A stretch of 64,000 bases of DNA, taken from contig OZ244050.1 of NCBI GenBank assembly GCA_965215115.1, positions 4,526,001-4,590,000 on the forward strand, written 5' to 3'. Origin of the DNA: CALDTK01 sp965215115. Its GTDB lineage: Bacteria; Bacteroidota; Bacteroidia; Chitinophagales; Saprospiraceae. Positions 18,111 to 26,651 of this stretch are shown here, one piece after another (positions within the stretch are counted from its first letter, which is position 1; the number at the start of each line of letters is the position of its first letter). The notes below the pieces were generated by a model, which saw nothing but the letters and a program-made list of their open reading frames with translations, made no database searches and had not been told where the DNA came from. Both the position numbers and the translations under genes were made by a program.

Positions 18111-18692
18111 ATGCCCACCCACCCCTACTCCATCTCCAGCGCCGCGCCCCCCCGCCGCCTCGGCGAGACCCTCCTCGTCGTGGCCGCCGTCGGCATCGGC
18201 GGGGCCTGTACGACTTCCACTGAGCCGACTGTCGACGAGGTCTTCGAGGCCTACACCGAGGGCGTCGTCACCGAGGTCGTCGAGGTGGCCCCCGACGAGT
18301 GGCGCATCGCCGACGAACGCGTCGTGGCCGATACCAACGCCACCAGTCTCGTGGCCCGCCGCCTCGACGGCACGGTGGATACGATCAGCGGGGCGGCCCT
18401 CGACAACCTCGCCAACACAGCGCAACCCGAGCAGCAGCGCGCCGGCGGCGGCTTCGGGCTCGGGTCGCTGCTGCTGTACAGCTACCTCGGCCGGCGACTC
18501 TTCGCGGGGTCGGCACGGGGCTACGCCGGACCGTCGTCGCAGGCCTACGTCAACAGTGGCACCTTCAACCGCGTGCAGCAGACCACCGGCCAGCGCCTCA
18601 ACGCCACCTCGCGGACGCGGACGGTGTCGCGGCCGGCGGGCGGGCGATCCGGCTTCGGGAGCGGGCGCGCAGGCCGGGGCTTCGGTGGGTAG
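18111..18692 (+). CDS. UPF0323-like glycine/arginine-rich surface protein
   Basis: A 193-residue protein with an N-terminal hydrophobic segment ending IGGACTTS (a weak lipobox), a compact middle domain (VTEVVEVAPDEWRIADERVV) and a low-complexity tail rich in Gly, Arg and Ser ending GSGRAGRGFGG. Genes of this kind (UPF0323, similar in position to E. coli YgiB) commonly sit just upstream of glutathionylspermidine-synthase-like genes, exactly as here, where the next start overlaps the stop. A paired role at the cell envelope is inferred from that conserved arrangement. Confidence 0.65.
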   Translation: MPTHPYSISSAAPPRRLGETLLVVAAVGIGGACTTSTEPTVDEVFEAYTEGVVTEVVEVAPDEWRIADERVVADTNATSLVARRLDGTVDTISGAALDNLANTAQPEQQRAGGGFGLGSLLLYSYLGRRLFAGSARGYAGPSSQAYVNSGTFNRVQQTTGQRLNATSRTRTVSRPAGGRSGFGSGRAGRGFGG

Positions 18693-19866
18693 GGGCGTCG
18701 TCGACGAACGGCTCGTTCCCACGCGTTGCCCGCGCCCGGAGCGCCTACGCGAACTGGGCCTGCGAGGTTTCGCGGCCTCCGTCGAGCCGGAGTACTGGGG
18801 CGAGCACGCGCTGCAGGTCACGCGCGAAGAGGCCACCGCCTACAGCGCCGCGGCCGAGGAACTGTACTCGCTTTTCGAAACCTGTACCGCGGAGTTGCTC
18901 GGCGGACCTTACCGGGCCGAGTTCGGGCTTTCGCCAAAACTCTGGTCCCTCGCCGCGCACACATGGCGCGAGCGCGAGCGCCACCCGCACCTGTACGGCC
19001 GGTTCGACCTGAGTGGCGTCATCGACGGGACCCCGGCCAAACTCATCGAGTTCAACGCCGACACGGCCACGGTTTTGGCGGAAGCCGCACGCGTCATGCG
19101 CTGGCAAAACCGCGGCTCCGCCGACTGGAACGACATCGACGGAGCACTGGAGCGCCGGTTCGGGGAGACGCTGGTCCCGGGCGTCGAGGGCGCGACCCCA
19201 CTGGCGCTCGTGGTCACGCTCGGCTACGCCGAGGACGACGACAATGCGCTGGTGCTGCAGCAGGCGCTCACGCAGGCCGGCTTCGAGGCCCACCTCGCGC
19301 ACCTCCCGAGCGTCACCTTCGCCCCGGGCGAGGGCGTCTTCCGCCAGCTCAACGCCGATGAGTGGCTCCGCTACGACACCGTGGTGAAGATCGTGCCGTG
19401 GGACTGGATCGACCGCGAGGAGCCGGAGTTGCTGGACCTCCTCGACGCCCTCATCCGCGGAGGAGAGGTGCGCGTGTTCAACCCGCCCTACGCCGCGCTG
19501 ATGCAGTCGAAGGCGATGCTGGCGCACCTCCACGAACGCTTCGGGGAGCATCCGCACCTGCTCCCCGCCGGACTGGGTCTGCCGCCCGTCGCCGTCGCGG
19601 ACTATGCCCTCAAGCCGCTGTGGGGCTGCGAAGGCGCGGACGTGCAGGTGCGCCGGGCCGGCCACGCGCCCGTGCGATCGGACGGCGATGGCACGGGCGG
19701 ACCGCCGGTTTGGCAAGCGTTTACCGAACTCCCGCGCGACAGCGCGGACTGGGTCTACCAGGCCGGCGTGTACTGGGCGGGCGAACCCTGTGGCCTCGCC
19801 TACCGGCGCTCGAGAAACCTGATCGTAGACGCGGGGGCACAGTTCATTGGGCAGGTACTGGACTGA
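18685..19866 (+). CDS. Glutathionylspermidine-synthase-like ATP-grasp protein (YgiC/YjfC type)
   Basis: A 393-residue ATP-grasp ligase related to the synthetase half of glutathionylspermidine synthase; the actual substrates of YgiC-type proteins are unknown. Landmarks: YGRFDLSGVIDGTPAKLIEFNADTAT (the conserved RxDF/FNADTP region), LALVVTLGYAEDDDN, the metal-binding FNPPYAALMQSKAML, and the C-terminal loop KPLWGCEGADVQV. The start is taken as GTG at 18685, overlapping the stop of the upstream gene by eight bases, which implies translational coupling. The end overlaps the convergent CCA-adding gene by 23 bases. Hairpin-word copies read LSPK and VLAEA. Confidence 0.83.
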   Translation: MGRGVVDERLVPTRCPRPERLRELGLRGFAASVEPEYWGEHALQVTREEATAYSAAAEELYSLFETCTAELLGGPYRAEFGLSPKLWSLAAHTWRERERHPHLYGRFDLSGVIDGTPAKLIEFNADTATVLAEAARVMRWQNRGSADWNDIDGALERRFGETLVPGVEGATPLALVVTLGYAEDDDNALVLQQALTQAGFEAHLAHLPSVTFAPGEGVFRQLNADEWLRYDTVVKIVPWDWIDREEPELLDLLDALIRGGEVRVFNPPYAALMQSKAMLAHLHERFGEHPHLLPAGLGLPPVAVADYALKPLWGCEGADVQVRRAGHAPVRSDGDGTGGPPVWQAFTELPRDSADWVYQAGVYWAGEPCGLAYRRSRNLIVDAGAQFIGQVLD

Positions 19867-21265
19867 GCCCGAGCGCCTCGCCCTCCCTGAGCATCAACGC
19901 GTAGGCTGCCTCGCGCTCGTTGGCGATGTCGCCGTCGAGGACGGCCTCCCGGATGGCGTTCTTGATGGTGCCCACCTCGCGGCTCGGCCCGATCCCGAAG
20001 GCCCGCATGATGTCCTCGCCGGAGATCGGCGGCTGCCAGGCGCGCAGGTGGTCGCGGGCTTCCACCTCGGCGATGCGTCGGCGCAGGTCGGCGTACTGCC
20101 GTAGGTACCGGCGCACCTTGCGGTCGTCGCCGCTCGTGATGTCGGCCTCGCACAGCGTGAGCAGCGCGTCGATGTCGTCGCCGACCTCGAAGAGCAAGCG
20201 CCGGATGGCCGCGTCGGTGACGACCTCCTGCGTGAGCGCGATCGGCTGCTGGTGATAGCGCACCATCTTCTGCACGAAGCGCATCTGCTCGTCGAGGGGG
20301 AGCTTGAGGCGCCTGAAGATCTTCGGGACCATCTTCGCGCCCTGGACTTCGTGCCCGTGGAAGGTCCAGGTGCCGTGCTCGAAGCGTTTGGTGCGTGGCT
20401 TGGCGATGTCGTGCAGCAGCGCCGCCCACGTGAGCCACAGGTCGTCCGAGCGGTCGGCGAGGTTGTCGACCACCGCGAGCGTGTGCCAGAAGTTGTCCTT
20501 GTGCCCGACGCCGGCCAGGCGTTCGACCCCGTGCATGGCCTCCAGTTCGGGTAGGATCAACTTCAGCAGACCCGTCTCGCTCAGGAGCGCCAGACCGGTA
20601 CTGGGTTTTCGCGAAAGCAGAATCTTGTTAAGCTCGGCGTGGATGCGCTCGGCGGTGATGATTTCGAGCCTTTCGGCAAAACCCTTGATGCCCGCCAAGG
20701 TCTCGGCGTGGATCTCGAACCCGAGTTGCGTCGCAAACCGAACTGCGCGCAGCATGCGCAACGGATCGTCGTCGAAGGTCTTGTTCGGGTCCTGCGGCGT
20801 GCGGATCACGCGGCGCCCGATGTCGCCGAGGCCGTCGAAGGGGTCGACCACCGTCCCGAAGTCCTCCGCGGCGAGGCTCATCCCGAGGGCGTTGATCGTG
20901 AAATCGCGCCGCAGTTGGTCCACCTCGAGCGTCCCGTCCTCGACGACCGGGTTGCGCGAATCGGGTGAGTAACTCTCGCGACGCGCCCCGACGAACTCGA
21001 TTTCCTCGTCCCCGACGCGCACCATCGCCGTCCCGTAGCGGGCGTAGGTCTTGGGGGCCGACGTATCGGGCAGCCGCTTCGCGACCTCCTCGGCGAGCGC
21101 CACCCCACTGCCCACGCACACCACATCAATGTCCCCGCTGTGCCGCCCGAGCACCTTGTCGCGCACGAAGCCCCCGACGGCATACGCGGGAAAGCCGAGC
21201 GTTTTGGCGCAAGCCCCGATGGCGCGCAACAGCTTTTCTTCGTCCGGGAGTAAATCGATCGTCAT
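19844..21265 (-). CDS. CCA-adding / tRNA nucleotidyltransferase with HD domain
   Basis: Class II nucleotidyltransferase that builds or repairs the tRNA CCA end. The 473-residue product begins with the polymerase head: GGFVRDKVLGRHSGDIDVVCVG supplies the catalytic DxD, then RRDFTINALGM, the RxDFTxNAL motif, and DPLRMLRAVRFATQLGF. An HD domain follows (WLTWAALLHDIAKPRTK). Start ATG at 21265, directly after a good -7 box. Bacteroidota commonly carry this HD-containing form. Strict hairpin-word copies lie at 20669 and 21201, a weak one at 20605. Confidence 0.92.
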   Translation of the reverse strand: MTIDLLPDEEKLLRAIGACAKTLGFPAYAVGGFVRDKVLGRHSGDIDVVCVGSGVALAEEVAKRLPDTSAPKTYARYGTAMVRVGDEEIEFVGARRESYSPDSRNPVVEDGTLEVDQLRRDFTINALGMSLAAEDFGTVVDPFDGLGDIGRRVIRTPQDPNKTFDDDPLRMLRAVRFATQLGFEIHAETLAGIKGFAERLEIITAERIHAELNKILLSRKPSTGLALLSETGLLKLILPELEAMHGVERLAGVGHKDNFWHTLAVVDNLADRSDDLWLTWAALLHDIAKPRTKRFEHGTWTFHGHEVQGAKMVPKIFRRLKLPLDEQMRFVQKMVRYHQQPIALTQEVVTDAAIRRLLFEVGDDIDALLTLCEADITSGDDRKVRRYLRQYADLRRRIAEVEARDHLRAWQPPISGEDIMRAFGIGPSREVGTIKNAIREAVLDGDIANEREAAYALMLREGEALGLSPVPAQ

Positions 21266-21274
21266 GAGGGGCCG

Positions 21275-21282
21275 CAAAAGTA
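21275..21282 (-). promoter_or_regulatory. Bacteroidota-type -7 box TACTTTTG
   Basis: On the minus strand TACTTTTG matches TAnnTTTG exactly and ends nine bases before the ATG of the CCA-adding gene, the clearest consensus match in the window. Confidence 0.6.
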
Positions 21283-21409
21283 AGAGTTCGACACCACCCG
21301 CATCGCGTGCCGGGCGGGCCCCAACCGTCACGACCCACGACGCCCCCCCCCACCAGCGGGCCGTGAGGTCCGCCTCCTGCCCTAGCCGGTTTGCCGCCAC
21401 CGAGCGCAG

Positions 21410-21445
21410 CGAATGGCGGCGGGCCGGCGAATGGCGGCGGGCCGG
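21410..21445. repeat. Tandem 18-bp duplication
   Basis: CGAATGGCGGCGGGCCGG occurs twice head to tail in the 288-base gap between the CCA-adding gene and the lipoprotein pair. No function is seen. Confidence 0.75.
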
Positions 21446-21553
21446 CTTCCCCCAACAAACCTTTAAGAGTTCAATAAGAGTTGCTCCAGCAAGCAACACC
21501 TAAATTTCCGCCTCCCCAACCCCAAACACCGCGCATATCACAACGCAACAGCT

Positions 21554-22078
21554 ATGTTCTTCCTCCGATCTTTCATCGTCCTCGTAATCTTCTCGCTAAC
21601 CCTCGGCTGCAACAACCGCCGACTGTACAGCAACGGAGCTATCCCGGAGCTACCGGACGACGCCAGGGTCCTATTGGTGACGCAGGACGCCCCGGCACAG
21701 CGCTTCGTCCTCCCGGTGTCGCAGGCGTTCAAGTTGATCGGCATGCAACCCCACATCGACGGCACCGTGATGCGCGCACTCAGCGGTCCGCCGCAGACCG
21801 TCCGCAGTTTCGATACCACCTTCCAATCGGCGACCCAGCTGCCCTATACCACCACCCTCTACCCCACCCCGCCCACCGAGCTCACGGCCCTGATCGCATC
21901 GCAGGGGACTGCCGGCGTCGAGATCAGCCTGGTCGATAGCAAGACGGGGCAATTGCTTTTTAACCTGTCCAAGGGGTGGACCCCCAGGCGTCGCCTGCCG
22001 GCGTTCCAGGACGAGCTCGTGAAGGAGTTGCGACTCGCGCAGGGGCGGGCGCGGGCGACCCAACAAGCATCGCGATGA
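21554..22078 (+). CDS. Putative lipoprotein, first of a tandem pair
   Basis: A 174-residue protein with a strong signal peptide and lipobox (SLTLGCNNRR). The rest is unrecognised, with a closing phrase VEISLVDSKTGQLLFNLSKGW that parallels AVSISDRRSGELLYTLDVDF in the next gene, so the two may be diverged paralogues. The stop overlaps the next start in an ATGA junction, so the pair is likely one operon. Likely envelope location; function unknown. Confidence 0.65.
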   Translation: MFFLRSFIVLVIFSLTLGCNNRRLYSNGAIPELPDDARVLLVTQDAPAQRFVLPVSQAFKLIGMQPHIDGTVMRALSGPPQTVRSFDTTFQSATQLPYTTTLYPTPPTELTALIASQGTAGVEISLVDSKTGQLLFNLSKGWTPRRRLPAFQDELVKELRLAQGRARATQQASR

Positions 22079-22581
22079 AGTTCCAATTCTTGATTTACGG
22101 CTGCCTGTCTTGCCTGTGGGCTGCCGGATGCATTGCGCCTACCCAACTCAGCACCTTCGGTACGCTGCCCGGGTCGACCGCGCGGGGCACCATGCTGGTC
22201 TTACCCGCCGAGGGCACCTACGCGCAGCATAAGCCGGTGGTCGACGTGGTCGCGGCCGCCCTGCGGGAGGTGGGCTACACGATGTTTACCGACGGCACGA
22301 TCGTGTCCCCGGTGCCCGGCCCGGAGGTCGTGATCTCGACCCTCGACACGAGCTACCGCCGCCGGACTACAATGCCGCTCCGGACCCAGCTCTTCGACGC
22401 CCCGATGACCGATTACGTGGTCGTGGTGACGGGCAGCGGGACATCAAACCGAATCTCGGCGTCGGCGGTCTCGATCTCCGACCGGCGCAGCGGTGAGCTG
22501 CTCTACACCCTCGACGTCGACTTCGTGCCCGCCCGCGCCCCCGTTGACGCGCGCGATATTCTGGCGATCAAATTCGAATAG
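22075..22581 (+). CDS. Putative lipoprotein, second of a tandem pair
   Basis: A 168-residue protein beginning MKFQFLIYGCLSCLWAAGCIAP, with lipobox AAGC. The body (LVLPAEGTYAQHKPVVDVVAAALREVGYTMF) resembles the preceding gene in plan. It starts at ATG 22075 overlapping the upstream stop. After the TAG at 22579 the same frame stays open for 40 more codons to 22704 with protein-like content (NKYGLPAEYRGYNNTG), so the stop may be a recent truncation or a readthrough point. Function unknown. Confidence 0.62.
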   Translation: MKFQFLIYGCLSCLWAAGCIAPTQLSTFGTLPGSTARGTMLVLPAEGTYAQHKPVVDVVAAALREVGYTMFTDGTIVSPVPGPEVVISTLDTSYRRRTTMPLRTQLFDAPMTDYVVVVTGSGTSNRISASAVSISDRRSGELLYTLDVDFVPARAPVDARDILAIKFE

Positions 22582-22720
22582 GCCCAGGGGCGATTGCCGA
22601 AGCACGCCGCGCAGGTGTCCAATAAGTATGGTTTGCCGGCTGAGTACCGTGGCTACAACAACACGGGCCAGACGCCGAGAGAGCGGCCGCTCGACCGCAA
22701 CTAGTGCTCGCCGCAATGAC

Positions 22721-23413
22721 CTACCTAGCAAGTCGGTCTTCGAGGAGCTTTGACAGGGCTACGACCGCCTTAGCGAAATGCAGTTGCGAGAAAAAAGCAG
22801 CAACCGGAAGTTCGACCCCTTTGAGGGTCTCGCTTGAGATGAGATCATTCACTGTGTAGATGGCCTCGATCACATACGCGAAGTCCTCATTCAAATAGCG
22901 CTCGACAATCTCCTTTTTGGCATCGACGATCCAGTATTCAGCGATCCCACCCCTTGCATAATTCACGAACTTTATGCCACGGTCCCTTTCCTTCGTTTTT
23001 TTCGACAGAACCTCTACGACCAAGTCGCACGGAGGGTAAATGATCATTTCGTCATCGAAGGGCTCGGTGAGGTCGGTCCATACCGCCACGTCCGGTTCAA
23101 ATAAATCGTCCTTGACCCTCATCATCGCTTTTTCAGACGAGACGGTGTCGTGGTCACTCCCGGCGAACCATATCCCGAGCAGTGTCTCGATGGCGTGTCT
23201 CGCAGCATTGTGCGCGTGGCGCGCCGGCGAGTGAAACACCGGCTCCCCGGCGATCCACTCCGCTTTTATTTCCGGGGAGAGTTGGTCGACGAATTGCTGT
23301 TTCGCCTCTTCGCGGCGGCGGACGGCGGCGTCGAAGGCCCGCTGAAAGGCTTCCGCGTCGTCGACGTGACGCAGGACATCCTCCGGGGAGTAGCGCTCTG
23401 GGGTGTAGGTCAT
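22721..23413 (-). CDS. Uma2 family (DUF820) putative endonuclease
   Basis: A 230-residue Uma2 protein, a PD-(D/E)xK-like fold of unknown physiological role that is often multicopy. Seen here: HNAARHAIETLLGIWF, FEPDVAVWTD (the conserved D/PD), CDLVVEVLSKKTKERDRGIKFVNYARGGIAEYWIVDAKKE, which holds the E-x-L...K active-site pattern. Start ATG at 23413 overlaps the stop of the upstream dus gene by four bases (ATGA), indicating coupling. The C terminus is somewhat AT-richer than its neighbours. Confidence 0.85.
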   Translation of the reverse strand: MTYTPERYSPEDVLRHVDDAEAFQRAFDAAVRRREEAKQQFVDQLSPEIKAEWIAGEPVFHSPARHAHNAARHAIETLLGIWFAGSDHDTVSSEKAMMRVKDDLFEPDVAVWTDLTEPFDDEMIIYPPCDLVVEVLSKKTKERDRGIKFVNYARGGIAEYWIVDAKKEIVERYLNEDFAYVIEAIYTVNDLISSETLKGVELPVAAFFSQLHFAKAVVALSKLLEDRLAR

Positions 23414-24414
23414 GCGCACAAGGTAAGCTCCTCCTCGTGGGCGTAGTGCGCCTCGAGTTCGTCGAGGGTCTCGTACAGTACCGCCGGCTCCATCTCCGTG
23501 ACGAGGGTTTGCCGGAAGGCCTTTACGCCGGGCAGGCCGCGGAAGTAGTTGCCCCAGTGGCGCCGCATCTCGACCACGCCGCAGTGGACGCCCTTCCACT
23601 CGACGCCGTGGCGGAGGTGCTGGCGCGCGGCGGCCACGCGCTCCGCGAGCGTCGGTGGGTCGAGCAGCTCGCCGGTGGCCAGGTAGTGCTTGATCTCGCG
23701 GAAGACCCACGGGTACCCGATCGAGGCGCGCCCGATCATGATGCCCTGCACGCCGTAGCGCTCGCGGTAGACGCGGGCCTTCTCGGGCGAGTCGATGTCG
23801 CCGTTGCCGAAGATCGGGATGTGGATGCGGGGGTCCTGCGCGATCTCGCCGATGAGGCGCCAGTCGGCCTCGCCTTTGTACATCTGCTTGCGGGTACGTC
23901 CGTGAATCGACAGCGCCTGGATGCCGACGTCCTGCAGGCGCGCGGCGACTTCCTTGATGCGGATCGTGTCTTCGTCCCACCCGAGGCGCGTCTTGACGGT
24001 CACCGGGAGGCTGCTGCGCTCGACGACGGCCTTCGTGAGCGACACCATGCGATCGATGTCCTGGAGGATGCCCGCGCCGGCCATCTTGCAGACCACCTTC
24101 TTGACGGGACACCCGAAGTTGATGTCCAGAAACTCCGGCGCCGTCGCGTTGACGATGTCGGTGGCCTCGAGCATCGAGTCGAGTTCGGCCCCGAAGATCT
24201 GTATCCCGATCGGGCGCTCTTCGTCGTAGATGTCCAGTTTTTGCACACTCTTGTCCGCGTCGCGGATCAGTCCCTCGACGCTGATGAACTCGGTGTACAC
24301 CACGTCGGCCCCCTGCTCCTTGCACAGCGCCCGGAACGGCGGATCGCTCACGTCCTCCATCGGGGCAAGCAGGAGCGGAAATTCCCCAACCGCGTGCGTG
24401 CCAATCTTTACCAT
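23410..24414 (-). CDS. dus: tRNA-dihydrouridine synthase
   Basis: FMN-dependent reductase that makes dihydrouridine in tRNA D-loops. Landmarks in the 334-residue product: LLLAPMEDVSDPPFRALCKE, IGIQIFGAE, FLDINFGCPVKKVVCKMAGAG (active-site cysteine region), PVTVKTRLGWDE, LSIHGRTRKQMYKGEADW and FGNGDIDSPE followed by MIGRASIGYPWVF. The Met at 24414 (MVKIGTHAVG) is preferred because an earlier in-frame start would add an unconserved tail running into the nhaD promoter region. Confidence 0.92.
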   Translation of the reverse strand: MVKIGTHAVGEFPLLLAPMEDVSDPPFRALCKEQGADVVYTEFISVEGLIRDADKSVQKLDIYDEERPIGIQIFGAELDSMLEATDIVNATAPEFLDINFGCPVKKVVCKMAGAGILQDIDRMVSLTKAVVERSSLPVTVKTRLGWDEDTIRIKEVAARLQDVGIQALSIHGRTRKQMYKGEADWRLIGEIAQDPRIHIPIFGNGDIDSPEKARVYRERYGVQGIMIGRASIGYPWVFREIKHYLATGELLDPPTLAERVAAARQHLRHGVEWKGVHCGVVEMRRHWGNYFRGLPGVKAFRQTLVTEMEPAVLYETLDELEAHYAHEEELTLCA

Positions 24415-24485
24415 CCCGCGAATATCTTCCGCCCCGACGGAACGGTGCCCTACCTTCCGCTTAAACCCGACGTACACCTGACCCA

Positions 24486-25964
24486 ATGGTAGCAGTTCTG
24501 ATCGCCATCTTCGTCCTCGGCTACCTCGCCATCGTCTTCGAGCATCCGCTCAAGCTCGACAAGACCGTCCCCGCGCTCATCATGGGGTCCCTCATCTGGG
24601 CCTTCATCGCCACCGGCGGCCTCGAGGTCGTCGGCGCGGACCACTCCAACGCGGAGGCCGTCTCGGCGGTGCTCGAGAACAGCGCCATCGAGCCGCAGGC
24701 CCAGCTCTCGCCCGACGGCGACGCGACCGTCTCGACCGGGGAGGGCCACGGCGAAGACGAGCACAGCGCCATCGAACCGGTGCTCCTCCACCACATCGGC
24801 AAGGTGGCCGAGATCCTGTTCTTCCTCATCGGCGCCATGACGATCGTCGAGCTCATCGACCTCCACAAGGGCTTCGCGGTGATCACGAACCGCATCAAGA
24901 CCACCAAGAAGAAGTCCCTCCTCGCCATCGTCTGCGTGCTGGCCTTCTTCCTGAGCGCCACCCTCGACAACCTCGCGTGTACGATCGTGCTCGTGAGCCT
25001 CCTGCGCAAGCTCGTCCCCATGCCCGACGAGCGGCTGTGGTTCGTGTCCCTGGCCGTCATCGCCGCCAACGCCGGCGGGGCCTGGTCGCCGATCGGGGAC
25101 GTGACCACGACCATGCTCTGGATCGGGAAGAAGGTCTCGACCGTCGGGCTCATCGAGCACCTCATCATCCCGGCCATCGTGTGTACGGCCGTGCCGTACC
25201 TGATCGCGATCGCGCTGCCGGCCTTCAAGGGCCACGTCACGTCACTCGTGCACGACGAGGCTGCCGATGCCGCCGAAGAGCGTCTGCTTTCCAGCAAAAC
25301 GATGCTCCTCGTGGGCGTCGGCGCCCTGATCAGCGTCCCGGTCTTCAAGACCATCACCCACCTCCCGCCCTACATCGGGATGATGCTCGCGCTCGGGGTC
25401 GTGTGGCTCGTGTCCGAGTTCGTCCACCCGGAAGAGAACTTCGACAAGGCCGCCCATGGCCACGTGTACAGCGCGCACAACGCCCTGAGCCGCATCGAGC
25501 TGTCGAGCATCCTCTTCTTCCTCGGCATCCTCGTGGCCGTGGCCGGGCTCGAGAGCGTGGCCGTGATGTCGCTCAACGGCGGCGGCGAGATGGTCGGGAT
25601 GCTCCAGGGCCTCGCCGAGCGCCTCGACGCCTCGATCACGTTCTTCGACAGCCCCCTCGCCAACCAGAACATCGTCATCGTGTTGCTCGGCTTCCTCTCG
25701 GCCGTGATCGACAACGTGCCCCTGGTGGCCGCGTCCATGGGGATGTATGCCTTCGGCGAGGACAACACCCTGTGGCACTTCGTCGCTTACTGCGCCGGCA
25801 CGGGGGGCTCGATGCTCATCATCGGCTCGGCCGCCGGCGTCGCCGCGATGGGCATGGAAAAGATCGACTTCATATGGTACCTCAAGAACGTCTCGTGGAT
25901 CGCGCTGATCGGCTTCCTGGCCGGGGCCGGGGTGTTCCTCGTGCAGCAGCTCTTATTGTCCTAG
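24486..25964 (+). CDS. nhaD: NhaD family Na+/H+ antiporter
   Basis: Inner-membrane sodium/proton antiporter of the ion-transporter superfamily, 492 residues with about 12 hydrophobic segments. Conserved stretches include FFLSATLDNLACTIVLVSLL, NAGGAWSPIGDVTTTMLW, ELSSILFFLGILVAVAGLE, AVIDNVPLVAASMGMY and GTGGSMLIIGSAAGVAAMGME, the paired membrane motifs of NhaD. A histidine/acid-rich loop (TGEGHGEDEHS, about residues 80-92) sits between the first segments. A -7-like TACCTTC lies about 30 bases upstream. It suggests a marine or saline habitat. Confidence 0.92.
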   Translation: MVAVLIAIFVLGYLAIVFEHPLKLDKTVPALIMGSLIWAFIATGGLEVVGADHSNAEAVSAVLENSAIEPQAQLSPDGDATVSTGEGHGEDEHSAIEPVLLHHIGKVAEILFFLIGAMTIVELIDLHKGFAVITNRIKTTKKKSLLAIVCVLAFFLSATLDNLACTIVLVSLLRKLVPMPDERLWFVSLAVIAANAGGAWSPIGDVTTTMLWIGKKVSTVGLIEHLIIPAIVCTAVPYLIAIALPAFKGHVTSLVHDEAADAAEERLLSSKTMLLVGVGALISVPVFKTITHLPPYIGMMLALGVVWLVSEFVHPEENFDKAAHGHVYSAHNALSRIELSSILFFLGILVAVAGLESVAVMSLNGGGEMVGMLQGLAERLDASITFFDSPLANQNIVIVLLGFLSAVIDNVPLVAASMGMYAFGEDNTLWHFVAYCAGTGGSMLIIGSAAGVAAMGMEKIDFIWYLKNVSWIALIGFLAGAGVFLVQQLLLS

Positions 25965-26434
25965 TCGTCGCATTCGCGGCCTGCGCCACGGACCGCACCC
26001 CGGAGCTCCTCGGCACCTGGCAGGCGGCGGTCCTCCTGGAGGAGGGCGACACCGTCGACGTCGACCTCGCCAACGTTAGCCTCGCCTTCGCCCCCGACCA
26101 ACGCTACATCTACACCTCGACCCTCGACCACCTGGAGTCCGGGGTGTACACTCTGGAAGGCGACTTGCTCACCACGACTTCCGAGGTGGCGGACGGCCCC
26201 GGGCCGCAACGCGTCCGCGTGGTGCTGTTGGACAGTGCCCGGCTTCAGCTCCTGATGATGGACAAGGGTAGAGAGCGGCGACTCGAGTTCGCGCGCGTCG
26301 GCCTCACGGCTCCCCCGCCGCCGCCGCCGGGCATGAGCGAAGCGATCGACTCGAGCCTGCTGTTCGAGGAGAACTTCGACGAGGAGGACTTCGGGGAGGG
26401 GGAGGCGATCGATGACCACGGCCACGAGCACTGA
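25895..26434 (+). CDS. Small lipoprotein overlapping the nhaD end
   Basis: The frame encodes a signal-like segment AALIVLVVAFAACATDR with lipobox FAAC, then a lipocalin-like small domain (LLGTWQAAVLLEEGDTVDVDLANVSLAFAPDQRYIY) and an acidic, histidine-bearing tail. The start is uncertain: no ATG exists, and GTG at 25895 is the best candidate, giving a 70-base overlap with nhaD. 'Lipocalin-like' is judged from the GTW motif and strand pattern only. Confidence 0.5.
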   Translation: MDRADRLPGRGRGVPRAAALIVLVVAFAACATDRTPELLGTWQAAVLLEEGDTVDVDLANVSLAFAPDQRYIYTSTLDHLESGVYTLEGDLLTTTSEVADGPGPQRVRVVLLDSARLQLLMMDKGRERRLEFARVGLTAPPPPPPGMSEAIDSSLLFEENFDEEDFGEGEAIDDHGHEH

Positions 26435-26640
26435 TCGTCGCGGGGTATGCGCCGTGCTACTCGATAGCCGCGCCATAAATCCCGAGTCACGTTACGATTT
26501 TATCAATCGCCGCTGATCAGCACATATAAGTAGTCTACCATCGCTCGGGTATTCTGCGCCTGATTATAACCTAATAGGTGGAGTCAAGTACAGTTTTCTA
26601 AAGCATGCCTTTACGCTCTCACATAGCTTTGGTGCACCAA

Positions 26641-26647
26641 TAACTTC
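26641..26647 (+). promoter_or_regulatory. Putative -7 box (TAACTTC)
   Basis: TAACTTC ends four bases before the ATG at 26652, repeating the start-proximal arrangement seen elsewhere in the window. Confidence 0.45.
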
Positions 26648-26651
26648 CACC

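Noticed and set aside
17770..18684. Very long plus-strand frame reading into the ATP-grasp gene
   Set aside because: The upstream part has proline/serine/threonine-rich nonsense overlapping the UPF0323-like gene in another frame; the real ligase begins at the GTG 18685.
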